Assembly (NCBI GenBank): GCA_026706505.1 | Contig: JAPOYQ010000438.1 | Location: 1-7,755 of the forward strand | Source of the DNA: Gemmatimonadota bacterium | GTDB taxonomy: Bacteria; Latescibacterota; UBA2968; UBA8231 | Direction of reading: 5' to 3' | Length of the DNA: 7,755 nucleotides | Part shown: piece after piece, positions 1-6,626 of the stretch | Layout: each line of letters starts with the position of its first letter | Position numbering within the stretch: the stretch's first letter is position 1 | Notes under the pieces: model-generated | The model's input: only the letters and a program-made list of their open reading frames with translations | Database searches by the model: none | What the model was told of the DNA's origin: nothing | Made by a program: the position numbers and the translations under genes

Positions 1-6
1 GGCCCG

Positions 7-1698
7 ATGTTGACTCGCCTCTACATCAAGGACTTTGCCCTTATCGAAGAAGCGATAATCGAATTTGGCCCCGGACTCAACGTCGTCACCGGCGAAACTG
101 GGGCCGGCAAGTCCATTCTCATCGGTGCCCTCAACTCCATCCTCGGTGGTCCCGTCAGCGCTGAGCTAGTGCGCAAAGGGGCTAACTCGTGTGCAGTGGA
201 GGGCTTTTTTGAACTCGACGACCAAGATCAAATCGCGCGTTTAGCCGATCTGGGCGTTCTCTTGGAGGACGGGCAACTCATCCTCCGCCGCGAGATTCGC
301 GGCCAAGGCCGCTCGCGGGCCTTTGTCAACGGCCAAGGTCAACCAATCAAGCAGCTAAAGCAAATCGGCTCAATCTTGGTCGACCTGCACGGCCAACACG
401 AACACCAATCGCTGCTCGACCCCAAGCTCCACGCCCGCTTTCTCGATGCGTTTGCCGACCTCGACGACCAGCGCCGCCTCGTGGGACAGCACTGGCGCGC
501 TTACCGCGATAGCGTAGCCCGCCTCGACCAGCTGCGCGCAGAGCGCGACGCGCTCGCAGCCGAAGACGAACTGCGCACTTTCCAGTTAGAAGAGATCCGC
601 CTCCTCACACCTCGACCGGGTGAAGAGCCCGAAATAGAGCGCGAGTTGCAAGTTCTCGAAAACGCCGAGACCCTATCCCAAGGCGGTCTTCAACTCTACG
701 ACCGACTCTATCAGCGCGAAGGTGCGGTGTACGAGATCCTCGGCCAAGTACGTCGTCAACTCGACCAACTCCGCGAAATCGACCCTGCGCTCGGCCCCCA
801 AACTGCGGCCTTAGAAGAGCTGATCTACGAAGTCGAAGATCTCGCTAGCCAACTCCGCGACTACGCCCGCGGAATTGAGGTGCGTCCTGGGCGGGCCGAC
901 GAACTGCGCGAGCGCCGCGACGGCCTGCGCACCCTCAAAAAGAAATACGGCGGCACTCTCGATGCCGTCTTAGAACGCGCCCGCGAGCTTGCGGCGCGAG
1001 AAGACCGCGCTAGTCTGCTCCGCGACGAACTAGCCCAAGCGGCCGAGCACCGCGATCAAGCACTCGCCGGGTTTGCCACCTGTTGTCTGGCCCTTTCTGC
1101 GGCTCGCCAGCAGGCCAGTGCCACCTTGTCGCGGTCATTAGTCGCCGCGCTCGGAGAATTGGGCATGGCTAAGGCCCTGTTCTACATCGAACTGGCAACC
1201 ACTGAAGACCTAGAGGGGACAGTCGAGCGCGACGGGCGTCGCTACGCGGCTGGAGAACACGGCATGGAGCACGTCGCCTTCCACATTTCTGCCAATGCCG
1301 GCGAACCACCGCGTGCCCTAGCGCGCATTGCCTCGGGCGGGGAAATTTCGCGCGTGATGCTAGCCCTCAAGGAAGCGGTCGCCGGGCGCGACCTCGTTTC
1401 GACCTTGGTCTTTGACGAAATCGACGCCGGGATCTCGGGGCGCATCGCCGCGGCCGTTGGCCGCAAACTACAAGCCCTCTCCGCAGCGCGCCAGACCATC
1501 GTCATCACCCACCTGCCGCAGATTGCCAGCCTCGCCGACCAGCATTTTTCAGTGCGCAAACAGCAGGAACAACAGCGGACCACTACCGAGGTCGTGCTAC
1601 TCGACGCCAAGGCCCGCGCCGAAGAAATTGCCTATCTGTTGGCCGGCGAGACCATTTCGGATACGGCGCGCCAACACGCCCGCGAAATGCTGCAATAG
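7..1698 (+). CDS. recN: DNA repair protein RecN
   Basis: RecN is an SMC-like ATPase that acts at double-strand breaks during recombinational repair in the cytoplasm. The 563-aa product has the usual family length (about 550-570). The N-terminal half-domain opens with the typical LxIKDFALIE start, Walker A GETGAGKS at residues 29-36 and the conserved VDLHGQHEHQSLLDP at 125-139. A charged, Leu/Arg/Glu-rich coiled-coil region spans about 150-380, with the hinge-side LKKKYGG at 310-316. The C-terminal half carries the ABC signature ASGGEISRVMLALK at 442-455, Walker B LVFDEIDAGISG at 467-478 and the switch region ITHLPQIAS at 500-508. All ATPase motifs are present, so it is probably functional. 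The ATG at 7 matches the family N-terminus, but only 6 bases precede it, so its ribosome-binding site and any upstream operon partner cannot be seen. The next gene starts 7 bp after its stop on the same strand. Confidence 0.97.
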   Translation: MLTRLYIKDFALIEEAIIEFGPGLNVVTGETGAGKSILIGALNSILGGPVSAELVRKGANSCAVEGFFELDDQDQIARLADLGVLLEDGQLILRREIRGQGRSRAFVNGQGQPIKQLKQIGSILVDLHGQHEHQSLLDPKLHARFLDAFADLDDQRRLVGQHWRAYRDSVARLDQLRAERDALAAEDELRTFQLEEIRLLTPRPGEEPEIERELQVLENAETLSQGGLQLYDRLYQREGAVYEILGQVRRQLDQLREIDPALGPQTAALEELIYEVEDLASQLRDYARGIEVRPGRADELRERRDGLRTLKKKYGGTLDAVLERARELAAREDRASLLRDELAQAAEHRDQALAGFATCCLALSAARQQASATLSRSLVAALGELGMAKALFYIELATTEDLEGTVERDGRRYAAGEHGMEHVAFHISANAGEPPRALARIASGGEISRVMLALKEAVAGRDLVSTLVFDEIDAGISGRIAAAVGRKLQALSAARQTIVITHLPQIASLADQHFSVRKQQEQQRTTTEVVLLDAKARAEEIAYLLAGETISDTARQHAREMLQ

Positions 1699-1705
1699 CC
1701 CGGCA

Positions 1706-2230
1706 ATGTTGGCCAATTTCCTCAGCGTCCTGCGGGTTCTGCTCATCCCCTTTCTGCTCTACTTCATCGCCCAAGGGCCGACGGCCCAACTCCAAGCCAT
1801 GCTCCTACTGCTCATTGCCGGTATCACGGACATCGGCGATGGCTGGGTGGCGCGGCGTTACAACCAAGTTTCCCGCCTCGGCAAAATACTCGATCCACTG
1901 GCCGATAAAATTTTCCTCGCCTGCCTGCTCGGTGGGTTGGTCCTCTGGCGCGATTTGCCGCTGTGGCTATTGGGGATGCTCTTTGTCCGCGATTTGGGAA
2001 TCGTACTGGTGGGGGGATTGCTCTTGCGTTCACAGGGGCTGGTCATTACCGCCAATCGCTGGGGTAAATACACGACCCTCTGCATGGTGCTTATGGCCCT
2101 CAGCTACGTCATCGAGATCCCGGCTAGCTTGCGCACAGGACTAGTCATGACAGCAGCGGCCTTGGTCGTCGTCTCCAGCTTGAGCTACGCCCAACTCGCG
2201 CTCAGACTCTCGCGACGGGAGCAAACTTGA
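1706..2230 (+). CDS. CDP-alcohol phosphatidyltransferase, PgsA-like
   Basis: This is an integral inner-membrane enzyme of phospholipid synthesis that transfers a phosphatidyl group from CDP-diacylglycerol to an alcohol. The 174-aa product shows the complete family signature D-x2-DG-x2-AR-x8-G-x3-D-x3-D: D42, D45-G46, A49-R50, G59, D63 and D67. The N-terminus NFLSVLRVLLIPF and a later GKYTT (120-124) fit PGP synthase (PgsA) and bacterial cardiolipin-synthase-like members. About five to six hydrophobic segments are visible. The reading frame stays open far upstream inside recN, but that part is out-of-frame recN sequence. The ATG at 1706 gives the normal family length and N-terminus. It lies 7 bp after the recN stop with no clear Shine-Dalgarno, so translation is probably coupled. 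PgsA (glycerol-3-phosphate as acceptor) is the most likely role, but the acceptor cannot be proved from sequence. Confidence 0.92.
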   Translation: MLANFLSVLRVLLIPFLLYFIAQGPTAQLQAMLLLLIAGITDIGDGWVARRYNQVSRLGKILDPLADKIFLACLLGGLVLWRDLPLWLLGMLFVRDLGIVLVGGLLLRSQGLVITANRWGKYTTLCMVLMALSYVIEIPASLRTGLVMTAAALVVVSSLSYAQLALRLSRREQT

Positions 2231-2251
2231 AGGGCCTCTTACGGACGTGGA

Positions 2252-2401
2252 TCAGTTGGGCTGGATCAAGCGATACCAGCGCAAATAGGCCTCGTCGAGG
2301 CGGCGGCGGTGGGCGTATATGCCGATCATTTCCATCACCTTGAGCCGCAAGGCTAGCTTGTGCAAATCGACTTTGCCCGCCTGACGATCTTCGCGTTTCA
2401 C
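2252..2401 (-). CDS. Small basic protein (49 aa), coupled to barrel gene
   Basis: I do not recognise a family. The GTG start (2401-2399) overlaps the TGA stop of the upstream barrel gene (2400-2398) in a GTGA arrangement typical of translational coupling. No good Shine-Dalgarno is visible, which fits reinitiation. The 49-aa product is strongly basic, with a likely amphipathic helix around residues 12-30 (DLHKLALRLKVMEMIGIYAH) and a second around 34-46 (RLDEAYLRWYRLIQ). It has no signal peptide or membrane segment. About 38 of 49 codons end in G or C, as in the neighbouring genes, which supports coding. The frame extends upstream inside the barrel gene, but that part reads as an out-of-frame shadow. 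Its stop lies 21 bp from the convergent phosphatidyltransferase stop. It may be a cytoplasmic or RNA/protein-binding accessory, but no function can be assigned. Confidence 0.62.
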   Translation of the reverse strand: MKREDRQAGKVDLHKLALRLKVMEMIGIYAHRRRLDEAYLRWYRLIQPN

Positions 2402-5400
2402 AGTCCGAACCCAAAGTAGTAGCGCCACTTGTCGATCAGGGGGGCGTCCTCGCCGCTGGAAACCCGGTCGCGATTGAGCGGATGCGCCACTTGGAAATAG
2501 GCGAACATGGGGATGCGGTAGAAGGTAAAAAGCTGTAGCCGCAACTCGCCGCCCACGTTGGTCAGGAATTTGTCTGTATTGGGCAAAGACCGCCATCGCT
2601 CGCCCGACCAGAAGTCAATATCCTCAAAGCGCGAGAAGTTGCCCACCACCCCGGCTTCGGCGAACAGCTCGGCGTAGAGCTTGGAAAAGTTGAAGTTGAT
2701 AAAGCGGCTACTGATGCGCTTGAGGATCGGAAACCCGTAGCCGACGCGTGCGTAGAGCAATTTGGTGCCCGAGTCGGTGAAATAGGGGTAGCCACTGAGG
2801 AAGTTGCGCCCGCCGATATAGTAGCGCAGGGGCCAGTAGAAGCGGCCTTCAAAGAAACCGCCGTCTTCGGTAAAGCGGGGCTTGAGGCGAACGTTTTTGT
2901 ACGCGCCAATTAACTCTATGTTGAGCGAATTGTCGAACGGCAACTTGATTCGCTCATTGTATGCAGCTATGTATTCGTTGACCCGCATGCGGCGCTCGAC
3001 GCCGGCAAACTGATCGCGGGGGACTCCATCGGTGGGTGTTTGCTGGGCTAGCGAATCGGCTACCGTCGGCATCAAATAGCGATAGACTAAGGCCATGGCG
3101 CGACCCGATGGGCTGATCAACCGGTCGGCCGTGGGGTTGATCTTCCGGTAGCGCCAAGACATGCTCAACATATGTGTGCGAAAAAAGCTGAGATCGCCGT
3201 AGAATTTCAGCGGATCCTCGTTATTAACCAACAGGGTGTCTTGGGCCAAAAGCGCTGGGTCCAAGATAGCCGACACGTCGTACATAGTAGTGTCTGAGTC
3301 TGCATATTTCTGCTGTCCAACATAGATCTGGTTCTGGCTGCGGAAGTGGCGCAAGGACCAGCCCTCGGAGTAGTTGCGCCATATGTAGAGGGCGTTCAAC
3401 TCGGTGCGCCGGGTCATCGGCACATCGACGCCCACGGCGAGTTGCCCCAAGGCGGTCTTGAACAGATCGTGGCGACTAATGCCCTGATAGATGTATTGCC
3501 TAGCGGCCGGAATGAGCAAGCTGGTGACCGAATCGACTGGGACCGGATAGACATTGCCCACCCCGAGCGTATCGACCGTGACCTGGCTGTCCTTGATCAA
3601 GTTGTCGATCTCGCGCCGCCGGCCCGCTATGTAAAACGAGGGGTTGAAAGTCCGATTGTTACCCACTTGCGGCCGGAGCCGGCGCTCGTAGAAGAAGCCG
3701 ACATCCGTATTGAGATCTGTGGCACTTCGTATGTTCTTGCCGGCAATGCCCCAAGCTGTCAGCTCCTGGCCGCCGAACATGTCGCCGGTGGTAAACTGCA
3801 AGCCGCCGCTGGCTTGATTGAGGCCAAAAGTGTTGCCGACATACGTGGGGCCGACCTGTAGAATCGGGATGTAGCGCAAGACGTTGCGCCCTCTGTACGT
3901 CGAGATCTGGAACTGATCGGCGAGCTTGAGGCCGTCGAAGATGGAGCGATAGTCGCGCATCACCACCGGCTCGAAGTGCGCATCGCGCTCGTATTCGCCC
4001 ATTTCGAAGCGATAGAGACTATAGTCGTTGGAGCGGTAGCCACTGTACACCACGCTCTCGTCGGCGGCTACAGTCGGCACAAAGGCCCCGCCGATGACAT
4101 TGGTTAGCTGTTCGACTTCGTCGTTTTCCAAGCGATAGCGGTAGATGTTGAAAATGCCGCTCTGGTCCGACGAAAATACAAAACCCGAGCCATCGGGCAG
4201 CCAATGCGGATCGCGTTCGTCGGCCGACGAGGCGACGAGCGCGCGGAACCCCGACGAGTCGGGATGGGCGAAGGCAACCGTATCGGGAAAGACGTCGATG
4301 GTCTCCTCCTCGTCTTCTCCGTTTTCTCCGTTTTCTCCGTCTTCTTCGTCTTCGCTCTTCTTTTTCTTTTTCGCCTTCTCAAAGATCTTTGGCCGCGGCG
4401 GACTATCGGCGCGAATCATCGCAATGTCGCGGTCCTCGCCGCGGAACACGCTAAAGAGCAGCCACTCGCCGTCGGGCGAGAAGCGCGGCCCCATGTATTG
4501 AGTGGCGTCGTTGTTGTTCGTCAGATAGACCAAGTCCGTGCCATCGCGATCTATGAGGCCGAGGTTGTTGGTCCCGTCCTCATTGTGCACAAAGGCGATG
4601 CGCTGGCCATCGGGGGAAAACGAGGGGTCTTTGGCGCGCAGCCTAGCGCTGATGCGGCGCTCCTTGTCCTCGGCCAAGTTGTAGATATAGAGGTCGTTAA
4701 AGCCGCCCTTGTTGCGGACGAAGACGATCTCCTCCCCGTCGGGTGACCAGCCAATCCGCGTATCTATCCAGTTTTTGAGCTCGATCTTTTTTCGCGTCTC
4801 GAAATCGTAGATTTTGAGCACCGTGATCCCATAGTCCCGCTTCTCGCTGGTGAGATACGCCAGTTTTTTGCCGTCCGGCGACAGCGCGGGATGATATTCG
4901 AGCACGCCCTCGTTGACCTCGTCCAGCGGCACACCTTCAAAGAAACCCTGCCCGCGAATCTCGGATTCGAGGCGACCGTAATTCTCGGCCAAGAAGGCGA
5001 CCCAATCGGCGTAAAACTGGTCGGCGGAAATGCCCAGCACCCGGCGAATGGCCGGGTCGAAGCTCATCGAGCCGATCTGATGCGTCAGTTCATCGACTTT
5101 CTCAGCGCCGTACTGCTCGTGGATGTACACCATCATCGCGTAGCCCTGATTGTACACGAATTCGCCGTAGAACTTGCCCATGCGGTCCCAGACCGTCCCC
5201 ATTTCCTCCCACGAGAGCAGATCGTCTTCCAGCACCGCCATCCGCAGCAACATGTCGCGGTGCGAATCCCAAGAGTCGTAACCAAATTTTTGCGCTCCGT
5301 ACTGGGCGATACCCTCGGTCCAGCCGCGCGGGGCGTTGAGATGGTACAGCGGGAACATAAACCTAATGTCTGGATTGGAGTCGAAGCGCGAGACCGAGAG

Positions 5401-5811
5401 CAGCGCGAACTGGAAGGGCCATTTCTTGCGCGCCTTGTTGAGCGTCATAATATGCGTCAACTCGTGCGTGACCACATTTTTGATCCAATCGTGACTGCCG
5501 CGCAGTTCAAAGTCGAGGCTAGTGGCCCAAATGGCCATGGTATTGCTGTAGTAGTTGGCCCAGCCGTTGCCCAGCACGTCGGAGTTATCGAGGACGATGA
5601 CGTGGATGGTGCGGAAGTCGTCGTAGTAATCGTAGGCCGCAGCGAGGGTGGGAAAGACATCCTCGCAGGTTTCGGCTACGCGACGCGCGGTGCCCTCGGC
5701 TCCAAGCGTGTAATGGACCCGGAAGTGATCGGTGACGATGGTTTTTATTTGGGCCTGGGCCGCTCCGGCGAGGAACAGCGCGGCAATGGCGGAAAAAATC
5801 GCTCGGCGCAA
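2398..5811 (-). CDS. Exported metallopeptidase/TolB-like propeller/outer-membrane barrel protein
   Basis: This is a large predicted outer-membrane protein of 1137 aa from the TTG start. Residues 1-20 form a signal peptide (two Arg, Ala/Leu-rich core, AQA cleavage site before Gln21). Residues about 25-290 are a gluzincin-like peptidase domain with HELTH at 116-120 and a probable third zinc ligand in GWTEGIAQY (Glu166), so the catalytic set is intact. Residues about 305-605 carry at least six TolB/WD40-like PD40 blades, with SPDG-type turns at 311-314, 356-359, 399-402, 445-448 and LPDG at 538-541. A Lys-then-acidic linker (480-505) interrupts blades four and five. From about 620 to the end the sequence alternates aromatic beta-strands like a surface-antigen/Omp85-type barrel, ending FGFGL rather than the usual terminal Phe. 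The frame is open to a GTG at 5925, but AAAGGG 7 nt before TTG 5811, the adjacent signal peptide and a promoter inside the longer frame favour TTG. Substrate and role are unknown. Confidence 0.88.
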   Translation of the reverse strand: MRRAIFSAIAALFLAGAAQAQIKTIVTDHFRVHYTLGAEGTARRVAETCEDVFPTLAAAYDYYDDFRTIHVIVLDNSDVLGNGWANYYSNTMAIWATSLDFELRGSHDWIKNVVTHELTHIMTLNKARKKWPFQFALLSVSRFDSNPDIRFMFPLYHLNAPRGWTEGIAQYGAQKFGYDSWDSHRDMLLRMAVLEDDLLSWEEMGTVWDRMGKFYGEFVYNQGYAMMVYIHEQYGAEKVDELTHQIGSMSFDPAIRRVLGISADQFYADWVAFLAENYGRLESEIRGQGFFEGVPLDEVNEGVLEYHPALSPDGKKLAYLTSEKRDYGITVLKIYDFETRKKIELKNWIDTRIGWSPDGEEIVFVRNKGGFNDLYIYNLAEDKERRISARLRAKDPSFSPDGQRIAFVHNEDGTNNLGLIDRDGTDLVYLTNNNDATQYMGPRFSPDGEWLLFSVFRGEDRDIAMIRADSPPRPKIFEKAKKKKKSEDEEDGENGENGEDEEETIDVFPDTVAFAHPDSSGFRALVASSADERDPHWLPDGSGFVFSSDQSGIFNIYRYRLENDEVEQLTNVIGGAFVPTVAADESVVYSGYRSNDYSLYRFEMGEYERDAHFEPVVMRDYRSIFDGLKLADQFQISTYRGRNVLRYIPILQVGPTYVGNTFGLNQASGGLQFTTGDMFGGQELTAWGIAGKNIRSATDLNTDVGFFYERRLRPQVGNNRTFNPSFYIAGRRREIDNLIKDSQVTVDTLGVGNVYPVPVDSVTSLLIPAARQYIYQGISRHDLFKTALGQLAVGVDVPMTRRTELNALYIWRNYSEGWSLRHFRSQNQIYVGQQKYADSDTTMYDVSAILDPALLAQDTLLVNNEDPLKFYGDLSFFRTHMLSMSWRYRKINPTADRLISPSGRAMALVYRYLMPTVADSLAQQTPTDGVPRDQFAGVERRMRVNEYIAAYNERIKLPFDNSLNIELIGAYKNVRLKPRFTEDGGFFEGRFYWPLRYYIGGRNFLSGYPYFTDSGTKLLYARVGYGFPILKRISSRFINFNFSKLYAELFAEAGVVGNFSRFEDIDFWSGERWRSLPNTDKFLTNVGGELRLQLFTFYRIPMFAYFQVAHPLNRDRVSSGEDAPLIDKWRYYFGFGL
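4297..4374 (-). repeat. Low-complexity Lys/acidic linker with 9-bp tandem units
   Basis: Within the barrel gene this stretch encodes a run of lysines followed by Glu/Asp/Gly/Asn (GENGENGED core). At DNA level four imperfect 9-bp units lie at 4312-4347 on the plus strand (gtcttctcc, gttttctcc twice, gtcttcttc). It separates propeller blades four and five and is probably a flexible exposed loop. The short tandem units make it a likely site of length variation in steps of three residues. Confidence 0.75.
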
Positions 5812-5818
5812 CGTGTAT

Positions 5819-5824
5819 CCCTTT
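5819..5824 (-). promoter_or_regulatory. Ribosome-binding site deciding a TTG start
   Basis: On the minus strand AAAGGG lies 7 nt upstream of TTG (5811-5809). It decides the start of the peptidase/propeller/barrel gene, because the TTG begins a canonical signal peptide while the upstream in-frame GTG (5925) lacks a comparable site. Confidence 0.7.
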
Positions 5825-5827
5825 CGC

Positions 5828-5859
5828 AAAAAGGCGATCAGCAGCCAATTGCCGATCGC
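5828..5859 (-). terminator. Leader hairpin with T-run, possible attenuator
   Basis: Read on the minus strand, GCGATCGGCA (5859-5850) pairs with TGCTGATCGC (5843-5834) around the 6-nt loop ATTGGC. This gives a 10-bp stem with one G-U pair, followed by C and five T (5832-5828). It sits between the predicted promoter and the AAAGGG site of the barrel gene, so it could terminate or attenuate transcription or affect access to the ribosome-binding site. The T-run is short, so termination would be partial at best. No T-run follows the hairpin in the plus direction. Confidence 0.5.
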
Positions 5860-5875
5860 TCCACAAGTTGCTAGG

Positions 5876-5904
5876 AAAATACTGGAGACCATACTCCCCG
5901 TCAA
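5876..5904 (-). promoter_or_regulatory. Sigma70-like promoter of the barrel gene
   Basis: On the minus strand the -35 hexamer TTGACG (5904-5899) is separated by exactly 17 bp from the -10 hexamer TATTTT (5881-5876). The predicted transcript start near 5869 gives a leader of about 58 nt that contains the hairpin and the AAAGGG site. Matches to consensus are 5 of 6 at -35 and 4 of 6 at -10. It lies downstream of the alternative GTG start at 5925, which argues against that longer protein. Confidence 0.55.
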
Positions 5905-5920
5905 ACAGTACGGAGCCACT

Positions 5921-5955
5921 TTCACGCAGCTTCACCGTTAATTATTATACCTCCA
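5921..5955 (+). promoter_or_regulatory. Putative promoter for a leaderless CBM9-like transcript
   Basis: TATTAT (5943-5948) lies 6 nt before the ATG at 5955, so a transcript starting at the usual distance would begin at the A of the start codon. TTCACG (5921-5926), 16 bp upstream, is a partial -35 match (4 of 6). The lack of any Shine-Dalgarno before this ATG fits a leaderless mRNA. The overlapping TATAAT on the minus strand (5949-5944) could serve as a divergent, second promoter for the barrel gene. Confidence 0.4.
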
Positions 5956-6626
5956 TGCAATACACCATTCATCGCACCGACGACCTCGACCTTCCCGACG
6001 CCGATTGGGAGCGTCCCCAGTGGCAGGCGGCCGAGACCTTAGAGATCACCCTCTTTCCCTGGGAGGATTCCGGCCACCGTCCCCGCACTCAGGCGCGCGT
6101 ACTCTACGACGAGCGGTCCCTATCCATTATATTCCGCGTCGAGGATCGCTACGTCCGCGCTGTGGCCGAGCGCTTCCAAGATTCAGTCTGCACCGATTCC
6201 TGCGTCGAGTTCTTCGTCGCACCCCTGCCCGATTCGCAGGCCTACTTCAATTTCGAGGTCAACTGCGGCGGCACCATGCTCCTGCACCGCTGCCCTTCAG
6301 TTGCGGAACGCACCCAAGGTCGCGAGACCGAAAACGTCAGCGATGCCGACTGTGCCACCATCCGCATCGCCACAACCCTCCCCAAGATCGTCGAGCCAGA
6401 GCTCACCTCCCCCACGACTTGGGCGGTCGAGTACCGCGTTCCCTTCGCCCTCTTCGCCCAGTATTTCGGTGCCCAGACGCCAGTACCTGGCACCCAGTGG
6501 AAGGGCAACTTCTACAAGTGCGGCGACCGCACTTCCCACCCCCACTGGGGCACCTGGGCACCCGTGGATACGCCCGATCCCAGCTTTCACCAGCCCGACT
6601 TTTATCAGCCGCTCGTATTTGCCTAG
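5955..6626 (+). CDS. CBM9-like (DOMON-type) carbohydrate-binding protein
   Basis: This 223-aa protein appears to be a stand-alone family 9-like carbohydrate-binding module, a beta-sandwich of the DOMON type. Visible hallmarks are a strand pattern LYDERSLSIIFRVED (50-64), CTDSCVEFFVAP (79-90), YFNFEVNCGGTMLLH (97-111), WAVEYRVPF (156-164), then GNFYKCGDRTSHPHWGTW (184-201) and a closing FHQPDFYQPLVF (211-222). The module fills the whole protein and I see no fused catalytic domain. No signal peptide is visible from the ATG at 5955, so it may be cytoplasmic. The frame is open to 5868, but the extra residues would cross the divergent promoter region and do not look like the family. No Shine-Dalgarno precedes the ATG. 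It converges on the edge gene with overlapping stop codons. The ligand is unknown, and binding is inferred from family resemblance only. Confidence 0.85.
   Translation: MQYTIHRTDDLDLPDADWERPQWQAAETLEITLFPWEDSGHRPRTQARVLYDERSLSIIFRVEDRYVRAVAERFQDSVCTDSCVEFFVAPLPDSQAYFNFEVNCGGTMLLHRCPSVAERTQGRETENVSDADCATIRIATTLPKIVEPELTSPTTWAVEYRVPFALFAQYFGAQTPVPGTQWKGNFYKCGDRTSHPHWGTWAPVDTPDPSFHQPDFYQPLVFA
6623..6626. other. CTAG shared by two convergent stop codons
   Basis: The palindrome CTAG provides the TAG stop of the CBM9-like gene on the plus strand (6624-6626) and the TAG stop of the edge gene on the minus strand (6625-6623). The genes therefore overlap by 4 bp, with no intergenic space for a terminator. 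Confidence 0.9.

Noticed and set aside
1..13. Possible tail of an upstream gene ending at TGA 11-13, overlapping the recN start
   Set aside because: Only four codons would be visible, so there is nothing to support it.
1412..1705. An upstream in-frame extension of the phosphatidyltransferase into recN
   Set aside because: The extra 98 residues are low-complexity shadow sequence inside the essential ATPase motifs of recN. The family N-terminus begins at 1706.
2202..2414. An alternative 70-codon minus-strand frame over the small gene
   Set aside because: It is Pro/Arg-rich with a poly-Pro run and overlaps the end of the phosphatidyltransferase gene. The GTGA-coupled frame has better codon use and context.
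3346..3861. A 171-codon plus-strand open frame opposite the barrel domain
   Set aside because: It has no recognisable motif and is fully covered by a well-supported gene on the other strand.
4320..4375. The pyrimidine-rich tract read as a repeat array or terminator
   Set aside because: It keeps the coding frame of the barrel gene, has no inverted symmetry or spacers, and is explained by the Lys/acidic linker.
4891..5874. A 327-codon open frame on the plus strand opposite the barrel gene
   Set aside because: It lies wholly antisense to the peptidase domain and its leader, and shows no recognisable domain. Long antisense frames are expected in GC-rich genes.
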